Part shown: positions 50,112 to 62,341 of the stretch, piece after piece
Numbering within the stretch: position 1 is the stretch's first letter
How the letters are laid out: every line of letters starts with the position of its first letter
Assembly: GCF_037975245.1 (NCBI RefSeq)
Contig: NC_092561.1
Location: forward strand, 2,807,501-2,871,500
Length of the DNA: 64,000 nucleotides
Direction: 5' to 3'
From: Apostichopus japonicus
Lineage: Eukaryota > Echinodermata > Holothuroidea > Aspidochirotida > Stichopodidae
Notes under the pieces: generated by a model
What the model was told of the DNA's origin: nothing
The model's input: only the letters and a program-made list of their open reading frames with translations
Database searches by the model: none
Position numbers and translations under genes: made by a program

Positions 50112-50792
50112 CAGGCGCGTATCCAGGATTTTCTAACCCGAGGGGCGCGAATTACTATCTAAGCGGAGCGCCACCATCGGTTGGCGCGCAGCGTGCAAGA
50201 AAATTTCTGGTTTTGATACCCCCCAGATCACCGGAAATAGCACTTCTCAGGCTTGAAAATGAGCAACCAGATGTACACTTTTGCCTGAGAACCAAGTATT
50301 TCCCAAAAGTTTTTTTTTTTCCATCCATAACCTTTTTGAAGATTGTCACCAGTCACACATCATGTTCGACCTGATTGCATGTCCTATGGATGATTGCTTT
50401 TGTAGGAGATTCTACGTCACGGCCCACAATATCCGAAAGCCCCACTTTTGAAGGTTTTAAGCCCATTATTTGTTGAGAATTTAAAAATTCACATTTCTCG
50501 TGAATAAAATCACTTCAAAACATACCAATAATGTTGCACAAAATTCAATCTATGGACAAGCAATATAGAAAAACCTCCTTGAACCCCAAACAGACAGGTC
50601 AAAGTTGCACGAGTAGAGGAAAGTATGATGAAGAATGTTGGTGAGGAAATTTTGGAAAATTCAGAGACAGTTAATTTATTGGTGTAGAAATATTGCAACC
50701 TCTTATAATGGCTATTATAAAACTTGGTTGAAGGAAATGAAAAATAGCAGATATTTCCGATATCAGGAATTATCGAAACCGAACACTACACA

Positions 50793-51233
50793 CATAGGCG
50801 TAGGTCCCGTAGGAGGCGGTGGCTGCAGCCCCCCCCCCCCCGCAACCAAAGTTTTCCCCATCTTTTTCGGGCACCTACTGACAGAAAAATAAATAGCAAT
50901 GAATAGCTTAAAAATGATCTCCTTGGTAATTAAAATAAAGTTGTAAGCTTGGCCGACATAACTACTGTAAAAGAGAGTTTTGACATAAATGGATCTGTAT
51001 GATTTTTCTCCATCTACATAGGACAATTCGTTGTTTACATAGCATCCAGCGGTATACTGTGCAACTTTCACGGACCGTTCGGTACACGATGCCATGCACT
51101 GTAATGACTGATGTTTGCTTATATGATATTGGCATTGATATGTTGAACGCGCGCTTAGCGCGCGAAAAATTTTGGCTTTTTTTTCGGGCAAGTCATCACA
51201 GCCCCCAAATTCAATTGGGCTCCTACGCCTTTG
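50793..51233. mobile_element. hAT-like MITE, same family as 44,662-45,037
   Basis: Ends CATAGGCGTAGGTCCC and (reverse complement) CAAAGGCGTAGGAGCC are inverted repeats. The 8-bp duplication ACTACACA flanks it exactly (50,785-50,792 and 51,234-51,241). It is 441 bp without an ORF. Confidence 0.85.
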
Positions 51234-51859
51234 ACTACACACATAGACAGTTTTTGAGGCTGTTCATCGTGGAACATGCATTTCAATGCTCACTGATTTG
51301 ATGTTATATCTGCTCTTTGCTTTACAAATTCGAACAGGCGTGTAGCGAGTAATTGCCAAGGGAGGGGCGAGGCCTGTAGGCAAACTATCTAAGCGAAGCG
51401 CCACCATGAGTTGGCGCGAAGCGTACAAGAAAAATTTGGCCGAAAATGCCTCCCAGATCGCTGGAAATGACACTTTCCAGGCCTTGTAAGTTGCATCTAA
51501 GCATTGTCTATTTTGAAATTACTAGCGATGTCATAAAGAAAATTTGCTCGGGGGGGGGGGGGCGGTCGCCCCCTTCCCGAAATGCGTCATGTACCCCGAC
51601 GACTCGGTCGAGTTCAAGACCAGCCACAGTTGGGTCCATATAGCACAATTGTACAATTCTTTAAGGCGTCCATACACACACACGCGTTATGATAGACCAT
51701 ATATAGTATTTATATAGATACATTAGTGAGAGAGGAAAAATGGAAACGTCAAAAATGGAGTTGTCGGTGTAAGGGGTAGGGTGAGGCGCACACCCCCTCC
51801 GTAATCTTCGATCTGTCACTGGCTACCCTGTGTATATTATATGGATCAGCGCTTTAACT

Positions 51860-52030
51860 ATGACTGTTCCTCTTTCTCTTCCCGAGGTCTTGGCTATCTT
51901 CTACTCCCTCCTCTTTTCCTTTTTCTCTCTTTTTTCTTTTTCTTTTCCCTTCCTTCCTCTCCTCCTTTTCTTTTTTTCCCCCTCCTTTTCCCTTTTTTTT
52001 CTCTTTTTTTCTCTCCTCTTTTCCTTACCC
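51860..52030. repeat. Pyrimidine (T/C) tract
   Basis: About 170 bp almost wholly T and C on the + strand, directly inside the right end of the composite MITE region. Overlapping Lys/Arg- or Ser/Phe-rich ORFs are artefacts of composition. Confidence 0.85.
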
Positions 52031-52072
52031 GGGGGGCGCGCGCCCCAAACGCCCCCCCTGGATACGCACCTG

Positions 52073-53399
52073 GTGTATAGAACCACTCTATTGGCGCAAA
52101 CACAAAAAACCATCTCCCTTTTATATGTCTGTGTTAATTATTGAACTTTACAAGGTGTTGCAAATCTGCAGATCGAAGTACAATTAGGAGATAACATTGA
52201 AACTTAGCATAAGCTTATTGATATTACTAGCTATTACTCACCTTTTGAAATTGAAGTCGCTGCTAAACAACATCAGATATGTTATTGATCGGACGATATA
52301 ACTTTTTATAAAGATATTGCTAACCTGTCAGCAATTGTTCATCAAGAGCTTTAGACCTAATATTACACGATCAAGATGGGTAGTCTGGCCTTACCAGAGG
52401 CTTACATTAAAATATCAATTTATAACCTTTGAGATTAGGCTTCTGAGATATTTGAGAAAATTGCCACATTGCTATATGTCTTGTGTTCATAAATTGTACA
52501 ATTAACTACATAGCTGCGCAGTATATAAGGAACGGTGGGGTGGTTGTACTCGTAAGGGATGGATGTTTCACTTGGAGATAGACCTACTTCATAAAAGCTC
52601 ACATGTAAAGTAGGCCTAGATTGCTTCAAGCCTACAATTGGTTTTGTGCTCCTCCTTGTTGCTTAAGTTATAGTTTATGTAATTCATTTTGATGAACGAT
52701 AAGTATCCAATTGTTGAATTTCTGAATGTGGCCAATATTCAATCAACCTTTTTATTAATTGATGATTTTGAATGATTGGATCAAATGAAAGTGATTTCCT
52801 AAATCAAACTATTGCTCCAACAATCATTTCAATCGGTCAGGCAAACAGCTTTTTAAAGTTAAGTCAGAGCAATAATATCCACCACAACCAATATACAATA
52901 TATCCTCATAGACAGCGTTGTAACGAGACACCTACCTACATTTCTAGTAATATACAAGCTTCATATATATATCCTTGTTTGTGTCTACGGTACGAAGGTC
53001 GACTGCAAAAGATATTGACAATTACGATATACGCTCCAAGGGTCAACTTCTGTAGTGCACCATGTAAACAAACAATACGGTTTCAAAAAATACTGCCTGA
53101 TGGGATGGGTTTAAAGGGATGGATCGTGTGTCACCTTTGAAAATGTTTGGTTCCATCGTAGGTGGCTTAAATGAAAATGGTGCTATATTTGGCAAGTTTT
53201 TTTCGCTGTGGTCAGGCGCTGCCCTCCTGACTGGGACCTAGGGCGGACCCCCCACCCTCCCCCCTGGACGCTACTGATGCACCCTAAAGTGCAAACTGAG
53301 ATGTGGAACTTAACACAGAACTATGCAAATTGCTTTTGCGAAGTAGGGCTCATCACTATGTAGGCCGGCGCGGAGCACGGATGATACTAAAGTACATTT
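52073..53399. other. Unassigned sequence
   Basis: No gene was recognised. Near 53,235-53,277 a C-rich stretch ending GGACGCTACTG looks like one end of another MITE, but no partner end was found. Confidence 0.4.
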
Positions 53400-53950
53400 A
53401 GAATAATAATAATAACTAGTCTTATATAGGTCAAACGCCAACAAAAGTTGTTTAGTGCGCTTAACGGGTGCTGCATGTGCAAAAACTAATAGAGATGAGA
53501 AAAAAGGAAAGTTTAACGACAGCACCTGAATTAAATAATAGAATTCAAAGATCTAAGTTCAACCGGGAGGGAGTTCCATAAACGTGGTGCAGCATTCAGA
53601 AAGCTACGGTCACCGAAAGATTTTGTATGTGACATTGGAACCTGAAGTTGACATTGATATATGCGTATTGGTCTACATTTAGTTTCCTGATGTAAGAGAG
53701 AATTAACGTACATTGGGGTACCAGTTTTAATGGCACGAAAAGCTAGAATGAGGATTTTGTAGTCAATACGGAGGCTTATTGGTAACCGGTGTAATTCTTC
53801 CAGTATACTGGAAGAGTGATAGTGATAAACCTGTTCGCCCTATGGACGATTCGAGCAGCCGTTTTCTGGATCCTTTGCAGTCTCGATAATTGGGATGTAG
53901 CTACACCAAATAGTAGAAAATAACCATAATCAAGCATATCTCGACCATCG
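53400..53950 (-). mobile_element. LINE 3' fragment (L2/CR1-like)
   Basis: On the minus strand, LQRIQKTAARIVH near 53,880 is followed after frame changes by SFGDRSFLNAAPRLWNSLPV (53,570-53,630). These are the closing blocks of L2/CR1-group reverse transcriptases. The element ends in an (ATT)n tail at about 53,403-53,417. 5'-truncated and dead. Confidence 0.8.
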
Positions 53951-53954
53951 TTTG

Positions 53955-54360
53955 CCCTATAATTACCCTATTGACTTACACTTTAAATCAAAATATTCTA
54001 GATAGAACTTCTCACTAGCGAAACGCTACCCATCGCTGGATAACTGACAAGTTGGCCTTACATGGCACCATCAATATTCCGTATGATGACCGTGTAGATT
54101 TTTGCTATCAGATCCTCTTTTCTCAGAATTATATAATTTTCGTAACCTGCTAAATAATATAAAAATAGTGTAATCAACCCAAGGTTTGCACGACATGTGT
54201 CTCCATTCATGCTCTGCAACATCCAAGCCACACAAAGTAAAAAGATTATGATTGAAGACATATCACACAAGATGTTTTCCTGCTGCTTTTTGCACTTCTC
54301 CTGAAGGTGAACACTTGGGGCGGATCGATGAATACTGTATATGTAGTATGTCACCTTGAC
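53955..54360 (+). repeat. Unclassified dispersed repeat, copy 2
   Basis: Relative of 43,420-43,930 with about 80 percent similarity by eye over shared blocks, same orientation, shorter by about 100 bp through internal deletions. Its class is unknown. Confidence 0.65.
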
Positions 54361-54722
54361 AGTAGGCCTATATCTCGTTTGTAATGTACTTCATATTAGG
54401 CTTATGTTATTTTTCTGCTGTACTGTGTGCAATGTTTTACCGTACGATATTATGAGAAAAAAATAATTGAACTGATGGTCTTTTGATGAGGGTTAACATT
54501 TACGGCGGACGTACACTTCCCTAACTGTGGTAGGGCGCCTAAAGCAAAGTCGTCAGTCTCATAGGCTCTAACAGTATGTTTAGTCTATTCTGCCAATTTA
54601 AGTCAAAATGGGATCTGCAACTAGATGGATTGCCTATGTGTTTATTACTATGTTACACGACTTTTCCACATTTTATCCCGTCTATTCATTGTCAGGTATC
54701 GTTTCTGGAACAACGCCAGAAG
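54361..54722. other. Region just upstream of copy B
   Basis: Contains a splice acceptor (TTCATTGTCAG, ending 54,695) before the CARD ATG, so a 5' UTR exon probably lies further upstream. The frame is open upstream of the ATG to 54,576 but that part has no CARD homology. Confidence 0.4.
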
Positions 54723-55040
54723 ATGGCAGGTATGACCAAGGAATACAGAGAAGCATTAGATAAGACTTTGGTGTGTTTGTCGAATGACTTGGGGGTCGAT
54801 GAGGCTTTAGTTTACCTACAAAGCAAAGGAATTCTTACGGAAAACGACGTGGAAGAAATTGAAAAACCAACTACAAGAATAAAGAAAGTAACTGAACTTG
54901 TAAAACGAATCAAACGGAAAGGGGATAACTCGTACTTTACTTTGAAGGAACACTTGGAAGAAACTCTAGGATCTAAACATATCGCTATAGAACTGGACAA
55001 GAATTTGAAGGAAGTCGAAGAAGAATGGGCAAATGTGACG
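54723..55040 (+). CDS. Copy B exon 1: CARD domain
   Basis: It encodes about 106 residues starting MAGMTKEYREALDKTLVCLS. Pattern and length fit a caspase-recruitment domain: LVYLQSKGILTENDVEEIE (helices 2-3), TRIKKVTELVKRI (helix 4), then KGDNSYFTLKEHLEETL (helices 5-6), close to the usual K-G-x-x-x-F...L CARD block. CARDs are small six-helix adaptors that bind other CARDs in immune and death signalling. The start is chosen at the Met just before the domain, 27 bases after an acceptor. The exon ends ACG|GTAAAT in phase 0 and joins the GTPase exon at 57,203. Copies A and C have the same exon but broken, so B holds the only intact CARD in view. Confidence 0.85.
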
Positions 55041-57202
55041 GTAAATATCTTAAATAAATGAGACTATAAGTTAACCAAAAATAAAGGTCTATCAGTTTCA
55101 AAATTTTCTGCGACGACATGAAAGGTACTGTAACTATTGCTACTGTAAAACAAAGGTGCGGCGTAGAAGGGGGAGGCTCAGAGGCACGGGCCCGCTTTGT
55201 TGTGAAAAATTGGAAAATTCGCCCTTCTTTTATAAGTTAGTGGTGCTGATGTTCTCATTTTTTTCATGAAATGTAAATTTTCCTGTTTTAATTTAATATT
55301 CTTAGTTTGATGTCCTTACGTTGTCACGTAAAACGTCACACCCTTTTGTTGAAGACACATTCAAACACTAGAACACATTATACAGATAGTTCATCTTGTG
55401 TGGCAGGTTTGATGTAATTCGATTTCCTCCAGACCCGCCAAAGGCATAACCCCTAACACTCGATGTGTGTATCCCTAGCTCCGGCCTTAAAATTCTTTCC
55501 TTTTCCAGTGCTTGTGGTACCGTTAGCGATACTGCTAGGTTTACTTCCCACTTACGGAAAGCGTTTACCACTAATCTACCCCAATCTCCCTCTTGTCTTT
55601 ATCTAAATTGATGCGGTTCAGTTCGTTCAAAAATGGTTGCAATGTTGGAATCAGAATAGATACGATGGTAAGATGATAAGGAAACTTATGACACACAAAC
55701 AGGATAGTATGCGACTACAAGCCTAGGTAAAGCTACTAATATTTTACACAAACCAAAATTACTAATGGATTTATAAAAAAAAAATGAGCGAAGTAATGCA
55801 TCCATCAAATATTAAATATTCAAGCACAACAAATGCCCCTTAGCGGAGGTCACATCCACAATATAGCATAAAATTTGCCTTAAGCATTCGTAAGGTAGGA
55901 CCGAAACTTTGGAAGTGAAATGTGTTCATGGTTGGTTATATTATTAAACGATAAGCATAACACAGTAATTGGACAAGTGGGAAAACTTGCCTCATACCTC
56001 TCCTCAAAGGGATCTTGTAGGAACCAATAGATTCTGACGCTATCTTAGCTGCTGCCACTCTTTCTTGTCCTCTTCTTTTCCTCTGTATGGTTAACCTGTG
56101 TTCATGTCTATTATCGTTTACCATATATTTTATATGGAACCTAATTCTTCACACTGCTTTAATGGCCACTAGTGGGTTTGTCTTGGCAACCGCTGTTAAT
56201 TACCTACCAAGTGTTGAATGGTTTGGCTCCCTGTTATACACTGTATCTCTGACATGCTCCAGACATACACACCGATACGACGTCTTCACTCCAGTAACAT
56301 AAATTTACTCCAAGAACATCGGCTTAAACATACATGGAGTGACAGATTGTTCGCAGTAGCTGCTCCTCGCCTCTGGAATGGATTACCACTAAAACTCATA
56401 AGTTGTGATTCCCTCACTTCGTCTAAAAAACTTCTGAAAACTTACCGTATGCGTCAAGCATAATTATTTGCCCATTCGTTCAACGGAAAGACGGCAAAAA
56501 TAGTAACACGGTCGTATGTATTGGCAATATTTAAAGAACATCAAAGTAGGTCAAAAGATGGAAATCTTAACACAGTTTTGAATTTAAAAACTCTGCCGAA
56601 GCAACATAAATGAAGCCTTACCTAGAACAGATGTACCACGTATTGCCTACTGTTCAAGCAGGCAAAATATACCATTATTTGCATCTAAGCACCCTCATAT
56701 ACCAAGTAAAATATACGCTACGAAATACCCTTTCCATCAGACTCTTCCCTGGGCGGCAAACATCTTACCTTCGCCGCTACATTAACTAATGGTTCCGTCC
56801 TTAGTGTGCAACCTTTACAGTGATATCACACGTATTAAATACAGTCGTTAACTATCCCTTACTTTTCTGATTTGTAAAACGGGGTCACAATTTCGCTTTG
56901 TCCCCTAGCACCAAGAGGGCTGGCTACGCGCTTTAAATAACAACTATGTTAATGGGAAGGTTTTACTTATTGAATGAAGTTATGAAAAGATCAAATTAAT
57001 GACAGTTATATTACTGAAAGTAAGGCAGCTTTCTTCTTAACATTATAAACTACTCGATTAATAAACATAACGTCATTCACATGATTGTGCTTGTGCTTTC
57101 TTAATAATTCAATGATAAAAGTAAGACAGATTCATTCGAAAAAGTAAGAAGCTATAACAGCCTGTTTTCTGTCATAATTTATTCAATGTTTCTTCATTGC
57201 AG
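55041..57202 (+). other. Copy B intron 1
   Basis: Bounded by GTAAAT at 55,041 and TTCATTGCAG at 57,202, phase 0. It contains a LINE scrap (56,197-56,462). Otherwise no feature was seen. Confidence 0.7.
56197..56462 (+). mobile_element. LINE reverse-transcriptase C-terminal scrap in intron
   Basis: The + frame ending 56,462 has SDRLFAVAAPRLWNGLPLKL, the terminal block of L2/CR1-group LINE proteins. The preceding YQVLNGLAP-type block is in another frame. Dead fragment, same group as 53,400-53,950 and 260-432. Confidence 0.75.
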
Positions 57203-57619
57203 CAAGAAATAGAGAAGAAAAGAGTAACAGAAAAATGGAAAAAACTTGAAGGGAAATTCCACGATCCAAGTTTTTTATGTGAGCATGACAGCATCCATCA
57301 ATATCAAGGTATCTCTAAAGATATCAATGTACTTTTGATCGGCCAATGTGGAGCTGGAAAGAGCGCCACTGGCAACACACTCCTCGGAAAATACAGTTTT
57401 AAAGAAAGTGACACGGATGCACCGGAAACAAAGTCAGTAAAGTTTGAGACTATCAAGGAGGATACATTTAATATAACGGTAGTCGACACACCCGGGATTC
57501 AAAATGAGGAATTACTACTAAATGTTGTTGAAACGATGATTGAATCTGGACGAGACATTCATCTTTGTCTCGTGGTTTGCGAAGAGAAGGCGGATCAAGA
57601 AATCACTAAGATGATCTCG
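57203..57619 (+). CDS. Copy B exon 2: AIG1/GIMAP GTPase domain
   Basis: It encodes 139 residues. A short charged helix (QEIEKKRVTEKWKKLEGKF) is followed by the P-loop GQCGAGKSATGNTLLG (G1), a variable switch region with a conserved Thr-rich stretch, and ITVVDTPGIQ (G3, DxPG). GIMAP/AIG1 proteins are immune-associated GTPases that oligomerise on membranes or scaffolds, and GxxGxGKSATGNxxLG is their signature. The exon ends TCG|GTAAGT in phase 0. The G4-side half of the domain is in the next exon. Compared with copies A and C the segment after G3 is shorter (no LFDTANDFQ), so this copy has diverged. Confidence 0.9.
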
Positions 57620-59922
57620 GTAAGTATTAAAGTCTTATGCATAAACTTATTTATCCTTTTCCTGTTATATTGCTGATAATTACCTTGCTAAAAAAAAACA
57701 TGTCTAAAAATTTAAGAAAAGATGATAATTGATGAATCGTTTATGTCGTCAATCCGATAATTGTACAACTCTTTTCCATTTTACAGAGCAGTATAGAGTG
57801 TATAACGGTCATAATAAGATCACGAACGTTTGTGTTCTCAGTTGACAGATTGATTAGTGTCAAGGTTTGATATTCCTGACATTGTTCACCAGGGCAGTGT
57901 ATTAGCTTTTAATTACTGTAGTACAGTAAAACGCTTCGTCAAAGTGATTTTTCTACCAATCCTGAATGGACAATATGTGACCGTTAAATATGACCGTTAA
58001 AATGTTCGATGAGAGTAAGATGTAATGTTGTTGTATATTTTTCAAAAATATTGTTGTGTTTGTGAAAATCTAGAAATCTTCGGCCATATCCCTATTTTCA
58101 CATCTTTTCTTGTCCATCAAAAAGTTTCCAGTTTCCCATTACTATTCTCGATGTGTCATAAATTTCATGACACCGCACTATCAACAATCGAAGAACCATG
58201 TTTACTCTCAAATACCGTTGAGTTTTGAATTGCTTCTTTAGTTTTTAAAAAAAAACAGATCATTTTTGACGTCAAAAATATGAGATAACACACCAAATTG
58301 TAATGGTAAAACATCAAATTTGTGACAGAAAATATACTTAAAATATGGAATAATCGACATAAAAGTCGATGATTGACATGAGCGTCACAATATCGTGGTG
58401 GGATGTAGACACTATGGAATGTTAAGATAAATCAAAACACTTTCGAACTAATATATTAATTTGCGAGAGTGCGATATAGCTTATCGAAGTCTGGATTTAT
58501 AATGTCAACAATCTGAGATAAAACGGCAACATATCGAGATAAACATCATAAAACGTCATACAAAAGTGTAAGGTAAATCGCACGTCGAAAATTTAGTGAA
58601 AACGTCGAAGTTTCGATATGAAACGTCACAATTCCTAGATGAAACAATTAGTGGAGCATTTACACACACACAGAAAAAACCCTGTCGTATGGCACAAATG
58701 TTGAATTTATCCCCTTCTTGAAAGCTTTTTCTGAGTCACTTTCTATTTCTGACTGGTGCGTGTGTTTATAACTAGAAACTGGAAATATAATTCAGCACCG
58801 TACAATGTGTACATCATGTCTAGAGTGTGGTAGAGTGACGTCAATATGACAAGGAGTAGAAAACGCTCTCAATATGCAAATGTCTTGCTTATGAACCACT
58901 GGTGGTGATCTCATGTTGATCTGAGATCGCAGAAATTATATGATTTAGGCCTCATATTTGAAATCTAAAGTGGTAAACTTGCAGAAACTATCATTCGTAA
59001 ACATGACCGTACATGTACTCAGACAGTTCCAGTTCCTTACCGACAAACCGGGCGACCAATACTCTACTTCAGTCTGGTTGATTCATCGCCCCTGATGTTA
59101 GAAGTGTCCAACAACTGCTTTTGTGAGTTCCATGAAAAGTCGCAAATATGTTCCTGATAACCGCTTCTTTGGAACCCCGGAAAATATTTGTGTGGGTTTT
59201 ACACCGCATACCGCCCACCTCTCTTTAGTGACGCATCTAGTTACATTGCTCCGCAGTGCACTAAACAATTTACACCAACAAGGAGCCCCAATCACTCTCC
59301 ATAGCGGAATAGGTATACAAAATCTGCAAATCATATGAAATTAATTCAGCGACTTTGTGTAAGCCTTGTTAGCACTGCTTGGGACAACACTGCTAATAGC
59401 CTACCTTCAAAATGTCATGCTAATTTTAAATTCGTCGAGCCACGACCTTCTGTCAAGAAAGGTGGCGGTGGGGCAGTGACCCAGGAGGCACCAAAATAAG
59501 TTTAGATTTTTAAATAATACGTTGGTCCAAACAGTACGTTGGAAATGTTAACGTTTATCTCAAATTTTATAGTACATTTCATCTAATTCTTTCTTCCTCC
59601 CACTGCCTCCCACCTCTCACACTACTTTTGGCACTGAAATGAGCCCAACTGAATGGTGAGGATTTATTGGTAGTAAATGGTGCCACAATAACATGTGGTG
59701 AATTCACCACTGTAAGGATCATGTGAGTGTGCATTCTTTTCGAATTGTGACTGAGGACTTGAACATTAGAAATTCCAAGTCCTCGCACTTATTAATTCCT
59801 ACTAAGAAAAAACGTATATTTCTTTTCTTTTCTTCTTTAGATTAGCAATATGGTAGGTGAAAAACTTGATGTTCATGGACACTTATAGTACATTCTTCTT
59901 CACAATGCTTTATTTTCATCAG
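57620..59922 (+). other. Copy B intron 2
   Basis: Bounded by GTAAGT at 57,620 and TTTTCATCAG at 59,922. The acceptor was chosen because the exon then aligns with copy C codon by codon. A second possible acceptor is near 59,840 (CTTCTTTAG) but it opens into a stop at 59,887. Motifs like AAACGTCA recur at 58,260-58,640 without clear structure. Confidence 0.65.
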
Positions 59923-60492
59923 AGAATAGGCCTACTTGTCGAGACTGCCTGTGACCAATGTGTCGTTGTTTTATCCAATGCACGTGCACGATTCGGGGGT
60001 AAAAAAAAGATGTCAGGTTACATCGATCGACAAAAGGATCGTAAAGGGCCGCTGGCGGATCTCTTTCAGCGAGTCGAAAATAGAATAATAGCAGTTGAAA
60101 ATTGCTTTGATGAAGAAGACGTCATGATGATATATCAACAACGCCAAAAACTTCTCTGTTGTCTTGCTCAGGTGATAAAGGATAACAAAGGGTTGGCGTA
60201 TACCAAGGAATCGTTCCGAAATGCCAAAACTAGGATTAAGCAATATCAGGACGTGGAAGGACGTTTGCATGAATTTCTTCTACAGACGTATTTGAAAACA
60301 TTATCTCAGCAGCAACTCGGCAACATACAAACTACGCTCGATGACAATGTTAAGGACATAATGCAGGCTTGCCATGTTTCGGAGCTTTGCCCACCCATCA
60401 CTGCAGGAGATGCCATGCAATATATGAGATTGTTCATCCAAGAAAACGAAAAGGAGATATCAAAGGTGAAAAGGAACTTGATCAAGAGATAA
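59923..60492 (+). CDS. Copy B exon 3: end of GTPase and helical C terminus
   Basis: It encodes 189 residues to a TAA at 60,490. It starts with the strand QCVVVLSNARARFG, at the position of the GIMAP G4 motif but without its Asp, followed by RIIAVENCF at the G5 position. A helical region follows, with QRQKLLCCLAQVI, then LLQTYLKTLSQQQLGNI, the first of the repeats seen in copy C. The protein ends ISKVKRNLIKR, so the later repeats and Hint domain are absent. Total predicted protein is about 434 residues (CARD, GTPase, one helical repeat). It is either a natural short paralogue or a copy that lost its 3' part, since copy C begins only 207 bp later. Confidence 0.85.
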   Translation, partial: RIGLLVETACDQCVVVLSNARARFGGKKKMSGYIDRQKDRKGPLADLFQRVENRIIAVENCFDEEDVMMIYQQRQKLLCCLAQVIKDNKGLAYTKESFRNAKTRIKQYQDVEGRLHEFLLQTYLKTLSQQQLGNIQTTLDDNVKDIMQACHVSELCPPITAGDAMQYMRLFIQENEKEISKVKRNLIKR

Positions 60493-60698
60493 CGATATGC
60501 ACAGGCCTAGTAATGGAATATATTATATAGATCGATAGATAGATGCATTTCGACTGTGTTCATAGCATTAATTACTTAGGTTCTAAGTCAACTCTTTATA
60601 CCATCTTTGTGTGTTTCACTTTGTTTCGAATAATGTTAAGGTACATATGTATTTAATTCCTCTCTTGGAAATTTCTGAAATAATATTCAAAGGTAGAT

Positions 60699-60902
60699 AT
60701 GCCGTCGGCCAAAAGGGAGACTATAGAAAGGACGCTAGTGGTTCTTGCTAAGGGCCTTGATGTCACGCATCCAATTATTTATTTCAATAGTAAAAACAAT
60801 CTGAAAGACATAGATGAAAAGAAAATCAACGCCAAAGCTACAGAGAAAGAAAAAACCACCGAACTTGTAACAATCCCCACAAAGAGGAGAAAAAAGGCTT
60901 GA
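60699..60902 (+). pseudogene. Copy C exon 1: degenerate CARD
   Basis: It starts MPSAKRETIERTLVVLAKGL, aligned with copies A and B through helix 4 (EKEKTTELV), and stops after 67 codons at a TGA. The K-G helix 5-6 part is out of frame directly after a run of A bases (about 60,887-60,897), and further stops follow, so at least two shifts are needed to read on. One of these could be a homopolymer sequencing error, but not all. The acceptor-like ATATTCAAAG lies just upstream. As annotated, this CARD cannot be whole. Confidence 0.7.
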
Positions 60903-61569
60903 GCATTTTTTTAAAAAGTAATTAGGTATTTTTAAGGTACGTAACATTTAGCGGAAGAATTATACAACAACTTACATGCTGTTGAACCAGAATTTCAGGG
61001 TTTAACTGTATTTGTTATGTTCAGATACATTTGAAATCATGTCTTTCCTGTTATTATAATCATCACGAACACAAGACTGGATCGTTTGGGACATGTGAGG
61101 AAGATATAAAGCATTGTTCCTGCAGACTCTTCAGTTAAAATAACCACGAATAACAAGCGTAATGAAACTCTGAAGAATTTAAGCTAATGCGTGGGGCCGG
61201 GGAGTTGCGAGTCAAACACAACGTTATATGGTGGTTTGTGCAACGTATCCTGTGAAGATATCTAATGGCTGGGGTTCCCATCTACACTGGTGTGAAGCAA
61301 AATCATTAGCTACATCGAAATGATGTTACAAGATGATACAATTCTCTACGTGCCCTTGACATTTTGTCGAAATTGGGGTGTGGTGTCTTGTGGAGGGAAG
61401 GGTACTCATTAACATTTAACTTTATACTCAACTAGGTGTATCCTGGGCGTGTTTGTTAGGATTGAGAGTATCTCAACCTTCATTTTAAGGGAGAAATTAG
61501 GACTTGAAAGGGGTTTGAATTTATTCACACTGTATGATTAAGTAATATCTATAACATTTTTTATCGTAG
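60903..61569 (+). other. Between copy C CARD remnant and GTPase exon
   Basis: It keeps out-of-frame relics of the CARD end (about 60,950-61,010) and a donor-like GTATTT, then intron-like sequence to the acceptor TTTTTATCGTAG at 61,569. No other feature. Confidence 0.6.
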
Positions 61570-62016
61570 ATACAATCAGACAGAAAGAGACAGATCGAAA
61601 TATGGAAAGACTTAGAAAAGAAATTTTATTACATCAACTGCGAATATGACAACATTGGAGATTACAAAGATGTTCCGGAAGAAATTAATATACTTTTGAT
61701 TGGAAAAACTGGGTCCGGTAAAAGCGCCACTGGAAACACAATTATAGGAAAACCTTCCTTTAAAGAAAGTGGCTCCAGTGCGTCGGTGACTAAGACAATT
61801 GACATAAAAGACATTAAGGAAAGTAGATTTCATATTACTGTGATTGACACACCTGGTCTTTTTGACACGGCCAACGATTTTCAAAATGAAGATATGGTGC
61901 TTGAAATAGCGAAAACGTTGATCAACTTTAAGGGAGGAATCCATCTATTTCTGCTGGTTTTGGGTTCTACATCGAGATTCACGAAAGAGGAACAAGACAC
62001 TATTAAAGACATCGAG
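61570..62016 (+). CDS. Copy C exon 2: AIG1/GIMAP GTPase domain
   Basis: It encodes 149 residues, phase 0 at both ends. The helix QIEIWKDLEKKFYYINCEYD leads into INILLIGKTGSGKSATGNT (G1), IIGKPSFKES, then FHITVIDTPGLFDTANDF (G3) and the GIMAP box region GGIHLFLLVLGSTSRFTKEE. The residues GKS for phosphate binding and DTPG for Mg/gamma-phosphate sensing are all present. The donor is GAG|GTAAGT at 62,017. The same exon in copy A is about 85 percent similar but broken. The exon could also be spliced to the intact CARD of copy B since phases agree. Confidence 0.9.
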
Positions 62017-62341
62017 GTAAGTTCGATCGTTGTGAAGTGTAGAAGTTCGCACTTTTTAGAAAACTGCTTAGTTTTCTATACAGAAATTTCGAAGAACATA
62101 CAGAGATATAAACCACGTTAAAACAAAATGTGTGTTATTTTTATGAAGTTAAAGTTACATACACGCACATTGCCAAACACAAGCAAAGCAATGAAAAACG
62201 AAGAAAGGGACGAAATGTTTCTGATTATATCCTCCATATATTAAAATCGCCACCCAATACGTATTCTCCTTTCATACTACCTGTCGATTTACTTCTCGTG
62301 TACGTCACATTCATTTAATGTTTTATATTGTACCCAACCAG
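62017..62341 (+). other. Copy C intron 2
   Basis: 325 bp, from GTAAGT to TTGTACCCAACCAG. Length and splice-site positions match the corresponding intron of copy A (21,616-22,019). Confidence 0.8.

Larger units (their letters stand above)
50112..52072. mobile_element. Composite of related GC-rich-ended MITEs
   Basis: Left end CAGGCGCGTATCCAGG and right end (reverse complement) CAGGTGCGTATCCAGG are inverted, flanked by GTGTA on both sides. Inside, the block ACTATCTAAGCGAAGCGCCA occurs twice (about 50,154 and 51,388), each followed by similar sequence, so at least two family members are merged. A further MITE sits within (50,793-51,233). No coding capacity. The internal boundaries are uncertain. 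Confidence 0.6.

Noticed and set aside
51841-52144. Overlapping ORFs rich in Phe/Ser/Leu and, on the other strand, Lys/Arg
   Set aside because: They arise from a pyrimidine tract within a MITE.
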